From Aurantibrevibacter litoralis (lineage in GTDB: Bacteria > Bacteroidota > Bacteroidia > Flavobacteriales > Flavobacteriaceae): a stretch of DNA of 64,000 nt. Positions 1 to 7,685 of the stretch are shown here, one piece after another. The stretch is taken from positions 1-64,000 of the forward strand of contig NZ_JAYEEQ010000002.1 of NCBI RefSeq assembly GCF_034651555.1. Direction: 5' to 3'. The notes beneath the pieces were generated by a model. It had not been told where the DNA came from and ran no database searches. It saw only the letters and a program-made list of their open reading frames with translations. The translations under genes and the position numbers were made by a program. Numbering within the stretch: position 1 is the first letter of the stretch; the number at the start of each line of letters is the position of its first letter.

Positions 1-76
1 ACAAAGTTATCTCAAAAGATAACATTTTCCTAATTTTCGTAAGATTATTTTCGGTCGGGTCAAAATGCACCACAAC
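1..76 (-). other. End of a cassette cut by the window edge
   Basis: This is the promoter-side end of the cassette beyond R1 and finishes in CACAAC. A possible minus-strand ATG lies at 25-23 and opens eight codons before the edge. The start cannot be confirmed because the gene body is outside the window. Confidence 0.3.
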
Positions 77-202
77 GGTTTGTGTATGATTAGTTGCGTG
101 TTTCAGCAACTAATTTAGCAAACAAAAACGAACGAGAGAAAATTCCGAAGGAATTTTCCAAATAAGCAACGACCAAAGCAATTAATTATACACGGTGTTG
201 TG
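71..202. repeat. attC-like site R1
   Basis: The outer core is CACAAC and GTTGTG. The arms GTGTATGATTAGTTGCG and GCAATTAATTATACAC pair except at two G/T wobbles. The loop contains a perfect 9-bp hairpin at 138-158. The stop codon of the RDD gene lies inside the right arm. Confidence 0.85.
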
Positions 203-662
203 TGTAGGCTTTTTTTGTTCTCACGACTATTGTATTCGCAACCATATCTCCAATACGTTTATTCTGCTTATTAGTTGCTGCTATTATCAATCCGATTAGA
301 AATATGTAATCTATAAATCCGAGAAAAAATCGACCGAATGCTTGTCCGATTCCAATTGGTTTGAATTCGTTGGTAACAACTTTTAAGTCCAAAAATCTTT
401 TTCCAATTGTTTGTCCCCAAATTCCTTCGCTTACTGGCCAGAGAAAAATTCCGCAACACATCCACGCAAAGGCAGGAAATCCATTAAAACTATATCCAAT
501 TCCATCTTCGTGAGGTGTTCCAAAAAATATTCCGATGACCATTCCAATTAGCCAGAGAATTAAAAAGTCAATTAGAAATGCTCCGATTCTATATCGTTTT
601 TTTGCGATTTCAATTCCGTTATTTTGAGTTTTAGTTTGGTTTTCAATTGTAATTTCTGTCAT
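186..662 (-). CDS. RDD family membrane protein (cassette 1)
   Basis: This 158-aa protein has an RDD domain. An RxGAFLIDF segment opens the first membrane helix near residue 25, a second helix lies around 60-80, GQTIGKRFLDLKV follows near 84, and RIGDMVANTIVV lies near the C-terminus. RDD proteins are small inner-membrane proteins, some implicated in ion transport or stress; the role here is unknown. It is the only gene in its cassette (197-788). The last five codons and the stop are read from site R1, so the C-terminus is supplied by the recombination site. A second, not closely similar RDD protein sits in cassette 14. Confidence 0.85.
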   Translation of the reverse strand: MTEITIENQTKTQNNGIEIAKKRYRIGAFLIDFLILWLIGMVIGIFFGTPHEDGIGYSFNGFPAFAWMCCGIFLWPVSEGIWGQTIGKRFLDLKVVTNEFKPIGIGQAFGRFFLGFIDYIFLIGLIIAATNKQNKRIGDMVANTIVVRTKKAYTQHRV

Positions 663-782
663 TTGGTACTTTTGTTCTTAAAATTCTCAAAAAAATCTCC
701 ACTTTTCATTCCGTTATTTTCTGTAATAAAGTACTAAAAATTTGAATTGAAGCACGATTTTCGTTGGTCGGTTCAGCTTACA

Positions 783-911
783 CACAACGGTCTCGGCTAT
801 GAGTAGTTGCGTGGTTTAGCGATTAACTTTGCAAGTACACACCAAGTTGGAAATTCCTGCGGAATTTCCAAAGTAGGCGAGAACAAGCAATTACTTATAG
901 CCATTGTTGGG
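783..911. repeat. attC-like site R2
   Basis: The cores are CACAAC and GTTGGG, belonging to two different cassettes. The arm GGCTATGAGTAGTTGC pairs with GCAATTACTTATAGCC with two G/T wobbles at the standard positions. The loop holds a hairpin GGAAATTCC-TGC-GGAATTTCC. Confidence 0.85.
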
Positions 912-1655
912 CACAGTATTTATTTTACATTTTTCTATTTTATTATCTCTTATTGAGTCAAATTTACGCTCGTACTTAAAATTAAACTTTTCTGTTAAAT
1001 CACTATAAGTCGAAACGTAAAATTCGTTAAAAGTGTAAAGGTCGTCTTCGTTAGAAACCTCTCCATTTTCGTCTATCATTTTTCCCATACTTCCAGTTCT
1101 TCCCCAATGAAAAACTCCAAGTTTTTCTCTTGGTGGTTCGTTAGGGTTTTTCTCCAAAGTCCATTCCTCATTAAAGTCTCGTACATCCATTTTTGGCAAT
1201 TCAGTCCGTTTTCCATTTTGGTCAATCAAATAGTATTTATGGTCGATAAAACCATATTTTTGTTCCTTGTCAAGAATTAGTATTCCGTCATTCGGTATTT
1301 TATAAACTAATCCTTCTTCGGTTTTTTCCAATTCTATTCCGCAATCTTTTTTATATATTATATTTACTCGTCCACGATAATTTTCAGGAATTAAAAAAAC
1401 TTCTGGTCCAACAGTATTTATTCCTCTCCATATTGGCCAAAAGGCTACTATTCCAATAATAAAAATTCCGATTGGAATTAGTCTTTGTTTCCTAGTCTTT
1501 TTTAAAGAGACCAAAACCAGAATAACTCCTATTACAAAAACTGGTAGTCCGATTATTGCAAAGAACGCAGCAAAAGTCAATCCAAATGCTCCGATTGTGA
1601 GTAAAATCAGTCCGCTGTAATATAGGATGTTACTTGTCTTATCGGTCATTTTCAT
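891..1655 (-). CDS. Membrane-anchored DUF6843-like protein (cassette 2)
   Basis: This 254-aa protein has two or three hydrophobic segments in the first 75 residues. A soluble domain follows, opening with FLIPENYRGRVNIIYKK, which I associate with DUF6843, an uncharacterised Bacteroidota family. No catalytic motif is evident. The start codon is only 6 nt from core CCCAAC of R3, so promoter and ribosome-binding information must lie in or beyond the recombination site. The C-terminal residues TVPNNGYK and the stop are encoded inside site R2. The family name is from memory; the membrane topology is visible. Confidence 0.7.
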   Translation of the reverse strand: MKMTDKTSNILYYSGLILLTIGAFGLTFAAFFAIIGLPVFVIGVILVLVSLKKTRKQRLIPIGIFIIGIVAFWPIWRGINTVGPEVFLIPENYRGRVNIIYKKDCGIELEKTEEGLVYKIPNDGILILDKEQKYGFIDHKYYLIDQNGKRTELPKMDVRDFNEEWTLEKNPNEPPREKLGVFHWGRTGSMGKMIDENGEVSNEDDLYTFNEFYVSTYSDLTEKFNFKYERKFDSIRDNKIEKCKINTVPNNGYK

Positions 1656-1661
1656 ATTGTG

Positions 1662-1791
1662 CCCAACGGTTTGGGCTATGAAAAGTAGCGTGCAAACAAT
1701 CGCAAACTTTTCGGATTAATAACTGAGAATAAAAATAAACAAAAACTTTGGATTAAGCACTTTGTAGCTATTTTTTATAGCCATTGTTGGG
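1662..1791. repeat. attC-like site R3
   Basis: The cores are CCCAAC and GTTGGG. The arm GGCTATGAAAAGTAGC pairs with GCTATTTTTTATAGCC, again with G/T at the two standard positions. The stem sequence differs from neighbouring sites, so the wobble positions are conserved independently of sequence. Confidence 0.85.
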
Positions 1792-2335
1792 CGCAGGTTT
1801 TTAATCCGCGTTGTTTTTAGTTCAGCTCGTTTTTAAAGGGTTCAATTTGATATTCAGTTTTTTAGTCCGAGATTTTTCTTTTAAAATTCCGAAAATAAAA
1901 TCGGTTGCGCTTTTTTATTCAGCTTTTTATTCAGTCAATTTTTGAACGAATGTTTGTCGGCAAAGTTGCTAATCCCAAGCGATTGTCGGTTGTGCCTTTT
2001 TCGATGCAAGTTGCAAGTTTTTGGAAAGTCCATTCAGCGTTTGAGTCAGCCGTAACTTTTATCGTTTCTGCTAGTCAGCCAAAAGATGATGACTTAGACT
2101 ATGTTCGAATAAATGCAAAGACATTTGGCGAGCGTTTAAGTCTGCGCAATTAATTCCGCACTGTTTTTTATTCCGCTTAGTTTTTCAATTCTACATTTTT
2201 TTTCAATCCGCACAGTTTTTCAATTCGGTTGAGTTGATTTAATTCCGATGATTGGTTTTAATTCCGATGATTATTTTTTAATCAGCCTAAAATTTTGATG
2301 TTAAAGAACTTGTTTTCGGGTTTGGTCAACTTGCG
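1792..2335. other. Cassette 3 body, no clear gene
   Basis: The ends GTTGGGCGCA and TGCGCCCAAC mark a normal cassette, but no minus-strand frame of useful length is present. The only moderate frame is on the plus strand (1905-2153, 82 codons), opposite to the other cassette genes, and I recognise no family in it. The DNA is AT-rich with many scattered copies of ATTCCG. It may be a non-coding cassette, a small-RNA or promoter cassette, or a decayed gene. Confidence 0.5.
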
Positions 2336-2464
2336 CCCAACGGTTAGTGTATGATTAGTTGCGGACTTTTCCAACGGAAAATGTCCGCCTGACTTTAAAG
2401 ATAATTGATTGCAGTGATTTCCCTTGTGGAAATCCGACCGCAATTAATTATACACCGTGTTGTG
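2336..2464. repeat. attC-like site R4
   Basis: The cores are CCCAAC and GTTGTG. GTGTATGATTAGTTGCG pairs with CGCAATTAATTATACAC with two G/T wobbles. The loop carries two hairpins, GGACTTTTCC-AAC-GGAAAATGTCC and GATTTCC-CTTGT-GGAAATC, giving a branched fold. Confidence 0.85.
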
Positions 2465-2472
2465 GGTAGTTT

Positions 2473-3180
2473 TTATTTAAGTCCAAGTTGGGTGTCCAAA
2501 TAGTCGGCCCACTTTTTATTTCCAATAGGATTTAATCCATGTTCTGTTTCCAAGTCAAACACATCATTAATCGAATCGGAAATCTTGTAATAATATTCGA
2601 TTAATTTGTATTTTTCTTCTATCGATGGGAATCTTAGCTTTTCAATACTGTCCATAGCTTTTCTTCTATAAACCTCTGTCAAGTCCAAATGTCTTTTTTC
2701 ATGCCTAAGAAGCTTTTTTAAAGCATTGCTATCCTTCTCTTCAAACAATTCTTTTTTTATCCATGAATTTTTACTGTTGTCAGCGGTGAAAATAATTGAT
2801 GAAGGAAAATTATAAACTTTGCTGAATTTTCCAATAATCGATGGATAAACAGCTGCAGTAGCATTCAAATCTTCCATAGGTTCGCCCTTAAAATGCTCTT
2901 TTCTCAATTCCTTTTCAGACCAGTAATGCCAATTGCTAAATAATGTTTTGTAAATCAATGCATCTGGTAAAACAGTAACAATTATATTAAGAGAGATAAA
3001 TACTATGGAAATTGATTTTAGTAATCCATTTTGCATATTTTTTATTTCGTAGACATAAAACAGGGCAACTAAAATCAGAGGAAATATAAAATGATAGTAG
3101 TCATAATGCAGTTTTAGGATTACAACGATTATAGAAGCGATTATTAAAATTGCAGTTCTAAATTCTTTCAAAAGAGTCAT
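2473..3180 (-). CDS. Membrane protein with DUF922-like HEKRH domain (cassette 4)
   Basis: The protein is 235 aa with about three membrane helices in the first 80 residues. An extracytoplasmic domain contains HEKRHLDLTEVYRRKA (about residues 160-175) and a later segment with ETEHGLN. The spacing resembles DUF922 proteins, which carry HEQxHFD and a conserved ETxH stretch and may be metallopeptidase-like. HEKRH fits a zinc-binding HExxH pattern, but no activity is established. It starts 10 nt from the core of R5. The DUF922 assignment is an inference from motif layout. Confidence 0.6.
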   Translation of the reverse strand: MTLLKEFRTAILIIASIIVVILKLHYDYYHFIFPLILVALFYVYEIKNMQNGLLKSISIVFISLNIIVTVLPDALIYKTLFSNWHYWSEKELRKEHFKGEPMEDLNATAAVYPSIIGKFSKVYNFPSSIIFTADNSKNSWIKKELFEEKDSNALKKLLRHEKRHLDLTEVYRRKAMDSIEKLRFPSIEEKYKLIEYYYKISDSINDVFDLETEHGLNPIGNKKWADYLDTQLGLK

Positions 3181-3190
3181 TTAAATTACC

Positions 3191-3320
3191 CACAACGTTT
3201 TCGGGCTTGGCGAAGGTGGCGATTTTCGCCACAAATTTTGATGCGGAGAACCAATGTTTGATTAACCACAAATGTGTCTGCGGAGCACTGAACCGCCACT
3301 TTTGCCAAACCCGTGTTATG
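3191..3320. repeat. attC-like site R5 (variant)
   Basis: The cores are CACAAC and GTTATG. The arms GGGCTTGGCGAAGGTGGCG and CGCCACTTTTGCCAAACCC pair well. The mismatch pattern differs from the other sites: two G/T wobbles lie three bases apart instead of five, plus one C/A. Confidence 0.75.
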
Positions 3321-3340
3321 CCTTCGTTGTTTTTTCACTC

Positions 3341-3438
3341 GTCTGTCAGTGCGTTAGGGAAGGCACACTCTTTGGCAAGTTTTGGTCAAGCATTGGGATT
3401 GTGCGACTTGTCAATGTGTGTGACTTTGAAGCGTTGGC
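3341..3438. repeat. Second-family hairpin site a
   Basis: The core stem is 3364-3380 paired with 3406-3422: CACACTCTTTGGCAAGT against ACTTGTCAATGTGTGTG. Two T/T mismatches fall where TCT on the left faces TGT on the right, as in sites c and d. Flanking GCGTTRGG boxes lie at 3351 and 3431. It lies just inside cassette 5 and encodes the methyltransferase C-terminus. Confidence 0.65.
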
Positions 3439-4710
3439 TTTTGTCTTGTTAAATATGTCGTTGTTTTCAATCAGGTCTGTAATTACTGCTTCAATTACAG
3501 GAACAGAAACAGCATTGCCCATTTGTTTATATACTGCGTTGTCGTTGTCTAAAAGTTTGTAAGTGTCAGGGAAGCCTTGAAGTCTTGCACATTCTCTCGG
3601 TGTCATTTTTCTTGCTCTACCATTTTGAACAATTCCAAGTCTGTTCGTGTCAGAAGCTGTTAGAGTAATTGAAATACTTTCGGGGTCAAGGAATTTGAAA
3701 ACTTCAAATGACATATTTCCTGCTACTGGATTGTATTTGTCTTCATAAGCACTCAAGTAACCTTTGTTTACTAATGAAGTCAAAATGGTGTCAATGTCGT
3801 TCTTCTTGTAAAATGTTTTTATTTGTTCAATGGTCAATGACTTCCCATCTTGATGAGTGCCGAAAGTCTTCTTTCTTCTGTTTCCGATTAGAAGATTTAA
3901 AAATTCAATTTCTGCTTTTGTACATTTTCCCTTTATTCCTAATTCCCAAGAGTGAATTGCTTGTCCACCTCTGTAATCAATAAGTCTATAGCCGTGAAGT
4001 TTTGATAAATCCTCGCCAACTACATTTTTTAATTTATTTACAAAGTCTTTTGTGCATTCATAATTTTCCGGAAATTTCTTTTCAAGAATATCTTTTACAA
4101 CTCGAATTGTTTTTGGTTCTGAAAAAAGTGAGGTCTGTCCGTTTTGTTCTTTAAATTTATGAGAGTCAGAAGCTCCAACGTCAGAATGTAATTTGGATTT
4201 AATGTCTCCGTTTAATGTGCCAAGAATGTAAATACGAACTCTGTTTTGCGGAACGCCAAAACTGCTGCTGTTTAAAAGGAAATAATTAACACTATAACCA
4301 AGATTTTTAAGGCTATTAATTATGGTTTCAAAAGTTCGTCCTTCATCGTGAGTTGTCAAACCTCTTACATTTTCAAGTAAAAATCCATTAGGCTTATATT
4401 TGGATAACAATCTTTCAACTTCAAAAAATAAAGTTCCTCTCGTTTCTCCAAATCCTCTTCGTTTTCCAGCGTATGAAAATGATTGACAAGGGAACCCTGC
4501 TAACATAAAATCAAAAGGTGGTAATTCTTCAACTTGTGTAACGTCTGAAAATGGGTTGTGTCCAAAATTTAATTCATAAGATGCACAAGCATTCTTATCA
4601 ATCTCGGATGAAAAAACACATTCAGTTTTTAAATTAAAATTTTTACAAGCCTGTTCAAAGCCTAAACGAATACCACCAGTTCCTGCGAATAAATCAATGA
4701 ATTTTATCAT
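3346..4710 (-). CDS. DNA (cytosine-5-)-methyltransferase (cassette 5)
   Basis: This 454-aa C5 DNA methyltransferase would protect host DNA against the partner nuclease. Motif I is DLFAGTGGIRLGFEQ (residues 6-20). Motif IV is GFPCQSFSYAG with the nucleophile at C75. Motif VI ENV is at 113-115, motif VIII is QNRVRIYI, and motif X is GNAVSVPV. A variable target-recognition region lies between VIII and X. About 30 C-terminal residues, after the natural end of motif X, are translated from hairpin site a and are probably dispensable. It overlaps the upstream endonuclease gene by 4 nt (ATGA) and is last in a C-protein / nuclease / methylase operon. Confidence 0.93.
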   Translation of the reverse strand: MIKFIDLFAGTGGIRLGFEQACKNFNLKTECVFSSEIDKNACASYELNFGHNPFSDVTQVEELPPFDFMLAGFPCQSFSYAGKRRGFGETRGTLFFEVERLLSKYKPNGFLLENVRGLTTHDEGRTFETIINSLKNLGYSVNYFLLNSSSFGVPQNRVRIYILGTLNGDIKSKLHSDVGASDSHKFKEQNGQTSLFSEPKTIRVVKDILEKKFPENYECTKDFVNKLKNVVGEDLSKLHGYRLIDYRGGQAIHSWELGIKGKCTKAEIEFLNLLIGNRRKKTFGTHQDGKSLTIEQIKTFYKKNDIDTILTSLVNKGYLSAYEDKYNPVAGNMSFEVFKFLDPESISITLTASDTNRLGIVQNGRARKMTPRECARLQGFPDTYKLLDNDNAVYKQMGNAVSVPVIEAVITDLIENNDIFNKTKANASKSHTLTSRTIPMLDQNLPKSVPSLTH

Positions 4711-5738
4711 AGCACACTTTTTATCCAGTTAGACAATACTTTAAATTCTGCAACTGTATAGGCTACTGTGCAATCGCTATGATTACAAATTGTTGAAATT
4801 GCAGATGAACGTTGAAAATTTCCTGCACCGTCTAGAACATAAGCAATCTGATAACCGCTTTTGTGAACTAATGCTTGGCGGTCTGCTGCTTGTCCAGCTT
4901 TTCTTTCTATGGTGCTATTTGTAGTAACTTGAAAGCTAACTTCAATGCCAACTTTTTTCTTTCCCTTTTCTACAACTAAGTCGAAAGGCATTCCACCTTT
5001 TTTATCATAACCGTCAATGGTAATGTAACCGTTGCGAATAATTTTGTATTTGTCGCCAAGTTCTTTGGTAAGAAAACTTACTATTTCTGTTTGTGCTAAT
5101 TGACCCAAACTATTAGCGGTTGCAACGCTTGTTTGCTTACTAACGATTATATATCTCTGCTTTACAAATTTTGTTAACACATCCTCATCGCCAAGCATAG
5201 TGCCAATTTCACAAGCGGTTAAACCAGCGTGTTCAGCATAATCAGAAGTGGAAGCAAACAATAAAAGTGCAATCATATCGCACGTTAAATCGTCTAATTC
5301 TTTTTCTTTAATTAATCCTGCTCCGTCAATGAATAGTTTTTTGCTGTTTAGTCCATTAACAGGTAAAGCCTTAAACTCGTATTTAAATTTTTTCTCTTTC
5401 CAAATAAAATCGAAATAGTATTTTCCATTTGCTCCCTTTCCTTTTGGAAAAATGTCTTTGAAAGAACGACCTAGGCGTTGAATTGGTTCGCCTCCATAGT
5501 CAGACAAAACAGCTAAATGTTTAAGAAATAGATTTGATGGGTATTTGGCAACTTTTATTAAATCAAAAAGTTGAAATGGGTCATTTTTACTTAAAACAAT
5601 TAGATGTAAAAAGTCCTCTTGTGTTTTGAGAAGCAAAGGAAGAACATTAGCTAAAGCGTTTTTGGTTTTTAATTCTTCAGGCCACCACATTGCAGCCTTT
5701 GTTTTAAGTTCCGTTATATTTCTATTGTATTTAGCCAT
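4707..5738 (-). CDS. Type II restriction endonuclease, PD-(D/E)XK type
   Basis: This 343-aa protein lies between a C-like regulator and an m5C methylase, overlapping both (8 nt and 4 nt). A likely catalytic core lies near residues 250-275: PFDLVVEKGKKKVGIEVSFQ, where the aspartate and the E of IEVSF fit a PD-(D/E)XK fold with Q replacing the lysine. A conserved Arg/Lys-rich stretch follows. The N-terminal 200 residues have no motif I recognise and probably carry DNA specificity. The nuclease call rests mostly on context plus this motif; the recognition sequence cannot be read from the protein. Confidence 0.75.
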   Translation of the reverse strand: MAKYNRNITELKTKAAMWWPEELKTKNALANVLPLLLKTQEDFLHLIVLSKNDPFQLFDLIKVAKYPSNLFLKHLAVLSDYGGEPIQRLGRSFKDIFPKGKGANGKYYFDFIWKEKKFKYEFKALPVNGLNSKKLFIDGAGLIKEKELDDLTCDMIALLLFASTSDYAEHAGLTACEIGTMLGDEDVLTKFVKQRYIIVSKQTSVATANSLGQLAQTEIVSFLTKELGDKYKIIRNGYITIDGYDKKGGMPFDLVVEKGKKKVGIEVSFQVTTNSTIERKAGQAADRQALVHKSGYQIAYVLDGAGNFQRSSAISTICNHSDCTVAYTVAEFKVLSNWIKSVL

Positions 5739-6051
5739 TGTGAGTTTTTATGTATTTAATTTTGCCTTCGGCAACTTTTAAAATATTCAAATCTGTTTCC
5801 TCGTTTAAAATTTTATAAACTATTTGGTCGCTAAGAAATTCATCAACCAATTCTTTTTCTTCAACTTTAAAGAAGTTTGCGAACTGTTTTATTAGTTGTC
5901 GAGTAGGTTGTCTTTCGTTGCGTTCAATTTTTGCAAGAAGAGATGTGTCAAGAGCTAAACTGGCTGCAACTTCTCGCAAGGTCAAGCTATTAATTTCTCT
6001 GAGTGTCCTGAGATGTTCTCCGAAAGTGGTAAATTTTTTCACGACTGTCAT
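5731..6051 (-). CDS. XRE-family controller (C) protein
   Basis: This 106-aa protein has a helix-turn-helix at about residues 8-65 (LREVAASLALDTSLLAKIERNERQPT) and a short C-terminal extension. Its place as first gene of a restriction-modification operon and the two operator-like palindromes at its start codon suggest a C protein. Such proteins first activate and then limit transcription, which delays nuclease expression when the system enters a new host. That is useful here because the nuclease gene precedes the methylase gene. The regulator family is clear; the C-protein role is inferred. Confidence 0.85.
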   Translation of the reverse strand: MTVVKKFTTFGEHLRTLREINSLTLREVAASLALDTSLLAKIERNERQPTRQLIKQFANFFKVEEKELVDEFLSDQIVYKILNEETDLNILKVAEGKIKYIKTHNG

Positions 6052-6108
6052 TTGGTCAATTTGTGTCCAAAAATAGGCAATATTTTCTTTTGGTCAAAAG
6101 TAGTCCAA
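6052..6108 (-). promoter_or_regulatory. Two C-box-like operators
   Basis: Two 19-bp palindromes of form TTGGTCA-N6-GTCCAA lie at 6052-6070 and 6090-6108, 38 bp apart. The first touches the start codon of the controller gene. Equal half-sites and spacing fit cooperative binding of two dimers for autoregulation. Confidence 0.7.
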
Positions 6109-6116
6109 AAGAATTT

Positions 6117-6230
6117 ATTCACATTGTCGTGGGCAGGGAAATTTTAGCTCTTTTGGTTGCGAAGCGGTCGCCTGTGTGTTGGGCAACCAAAAGTGCTAAA
6201 ATGTGCGGTCGGCTGTTTCGTTTTCTTGTC
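6117..6230. repeat. Second-family hairpin site b
   Basis: The inverted repeat at 6141-6202 has 19-base arms with one T/T mismatch: ATTTTAGCTCTTTTGGTTG against CAACCAAAAGTGCTAAAAT. It lies upstream of the controller gene, so the restriction-modification operon is bracketed by sites a and b inside cassette 5. Confidence 0.65.
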
Positions 6231-6266
6231 GAAGCCTGTCGGTTTGTCTGTCGTCCTACAATGAGG

Positions 6267-6396
6267 CATAACGGTTTGCGTATATGACTTGTGGCGGTTT
6301 TGGAAGCACTTTCTTGTCGGCTTGCGACAAACTTACTTAATTGCCCAAAGCTTGAATTTACCACTTTCCCCGCCATAAGTTATATACGCTGTTACC
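6267..6396. repeat. attC-like site R6
   Basis: The cores are CATAAC and GTTACC. The arm GCGTATATGACTTGTGGCGG pairs with CCGCCATAAGTTATATACGC with G/T at the two standard positions. This is an independent stem sequence obeying the same rule. Confidence 0.85.
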
Positions 6397-6406
6397 TGCT
6401 GGCTTT

Positions 6407-6835
6407 CTATCTTTCGCTTTGTATTTCATACTTTTTCTTGTCAGGGTTGTGAATTCTGTATGTGTACTTTTCAAACATTGTCGAGGTACATACTTCGTCC
6501 GCAATTTGTCTTGTTTTTAAAAACAATGTGTCTCCCGAAAATTCAATATCTCCAATTGTCTTCCCACACGCATTTACTTCAATTAAAGTCGTTACAATTA
6601 ATGTGTCTCCATTTTGTTCTTCAGAAAAATAGTCCTTGATAAAATTTTCATAATCTTCGTGGTATCCGTCCGCTTCTTCTCCGTCTTCCATTACATATCT
6701 CGTTTTACAGTCTATTAGTCTTTCGTGAGTTTTTGTCTTTTTAGTTTGCTTTTTGTTGGTCGAGTTTGAACACGAAAAAAGTCCGAACGATAATGTCAAG
6801 AAGATTGTCAAGCCGTATGTTTTCACTTTATTCAT
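6407..6835 (-). CDS. Hypothetical lipoprotein (cassette 6)
   Basis: This 142-aa protein has a signal peptide ending in a lipobox-like LFSC near residue 22. A Lys/Thr-rich linker and a small domain of unknown family follow. No catalytic motif is visible. Its ATG overlaps the stop of the upstream membrane-protein gene, so the two are translationally coupled. A surface-lipoprotein plus membrane-protein pair is plausible, but no function is inferred. Confidence 0.7.
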   Translation of the reverse strand: MNKVKTYGLTIFLTLSFGLFSCSNSTNKKQTKKTKTHERLIDCKTRYVMEDGEEADGYHEDYENFIKDYFSEEQNGDTLIVTTLIEVNACGKTIGDIEFSGDTLFLKTRQIADEVCTSTMFEKYTYRIHNPDKKKYEIQSER

Positions 6836-7179
6836 TTAGTTTTAAGTCTTGAAAGTATAAATGAAACAATGTTCAACAGGATAAGTCCGGGAATGTAAAA
6901 GAAAGCACCAACAATTGTGAAGGTCATTCCTGTGTTCATAAGAATATCTGTAAAGTCAGTACTTTGTCCTTCTGCATATATTTTCTTGTCCATAAACCCC
7001 ATTAATCCTAAATACAACCCTGCCAAGATAATTTGAACAATAAAAGCAAAATTGAAACTTTTAGTCAATTGTCCTAATGAAAACGGGGTTAATGCTTTTC
7101 TTGTCAAAATGAAATACAAAACAGGAAGTCCAAATGATAGAACTGTCAAAAAGATTGCTATTTCATATTTTCCTGTCAT
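6832..7179 (-). CDS. Small integral membrane protein (cassette 6)
   Basis: This 115-aa protein has about three hydrophobic helices (residues 7-27, 44-64 and 80-105) and few charged residues. No family is recognised. It is the first gene of a two-gene cassette, overlaps the lipoprotein gene by 4 nt, and starts 32 nt from the R7 core. Confidence 0.65.
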   Translation of the reverse strand: MTGKYEIAIFLTVLSFGLPVLYFILTRKALTPFSLGQLTKSFNFAFIVQIILAGLYLGLMGFMDKKIYAEGQSTDFTDILMNTGMTFTIVGAFFYIPGLILLNIVSFILSRLKTK

Positions 7180-7211
7180 AATGTTGTATCGTGTCGCTGT
7201 CTTAGCTTGCA

Positions 7212-7341
7212 GGTAACGGTCAAGTATAAGCGTAGTGCGGGGTTTCGGAGCGATTCACTGTCCGCCCGCACTAAACTTTGATAGATGCCAAAATACTCAA
7301 TTTTAGCCATTCAGCCCGCATTACGCTTATACAATGTTGGT
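7212..7341. repeat. attC-like site R7
   Basis: The cores are GGTAAC and GTTGGT. GTATAAGCGTAGTGCGGG pairs with CCCGCATTACGCTTATAC. The second standard position is a G/T wobble but the first is a G/C pair, so this is one of three sites with a single wobble. Confidence 0.85.
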
Positions 7342-7362
7342 AGCCGTATTTTTTTACTTACT

Positions 7363-7480
7363 CTTATGTTTCGGTTCTTAAATCAGTCTTACAAAAGAAC
7401 TTAACCTTTCATTTTCACGACTTACTGGAATTCCTGCTACAATTCCAATTAGTAAGTTGTCCGTAATTCTCATTCTCATT
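7363..7480 (-). pseudogene. Duplicated 3' tail of the outer-membrane protein gene
   Basis: This stretch closely matches the last ~40 codons of the gene at 10098-10958 (DNLLIGIVAGIPVSRENER is identical). The tryptophan near the C-terminus is TAA here (7378-7380) and there is no upstream part. It indicates an earlier duplication within this cassette followed by deletion. Confidence 0.75.
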
Positions 7481-7685
7481 TGGGATCTTTTACAATAATT
7501 ATCTCCGATACTGATTTATTATTGACAAATTGATTTACTTCTTCCGCATACTCAAATTCTGATACATCAAATACCGAACCTAATGATGTTAAGAAATATG
7601 CATCACTTTCAAACTTTTGTATAATTGCTTGCTCGATATAACAATCAGGACAAATGAGATATAATTTTTCTTTCTTTATTATTGA
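7476..7685 (-). pseudogene. Startless fragment with CPDC motif
   Basis: An open frame directly after the carbonic anhydrase stop encodes LYLICPDCYIEQAI, then an acidic segment ending in SEIIIVKDPK and TGA at 7478-7476. No ATG is available. The 3' end runs straight into the duplicated outer-membrane protein tail, so a deletion probably joined two gene remnants. The CPDC motif suggests a small metal- or thiol-binding protein; I do not recognise it firmly. Confidence 0.45.

Noticed and set aside
1905..2153. 82-codon plus-strand frame as a confident gene
   Set aside because: Orientation is opposite to all other cassette genes, no family or signal is recognised, and there is no supporting ribosome-binding or promoter signal.
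3191..3320. Treating the cores as classical GTTRRRY
   Set aside because: Only GTTR is constant; following bases include TGT, TGC, CCT and GTA, so the strict integron consensus does not hold.
6119..6376. 85-codon minus-strand frame upstream of the controller gene
   Set aside because: It runs through hairpin site b and the R6 stem, has no family and covers the operator side of the operon; it is a by-product of the palindromes.
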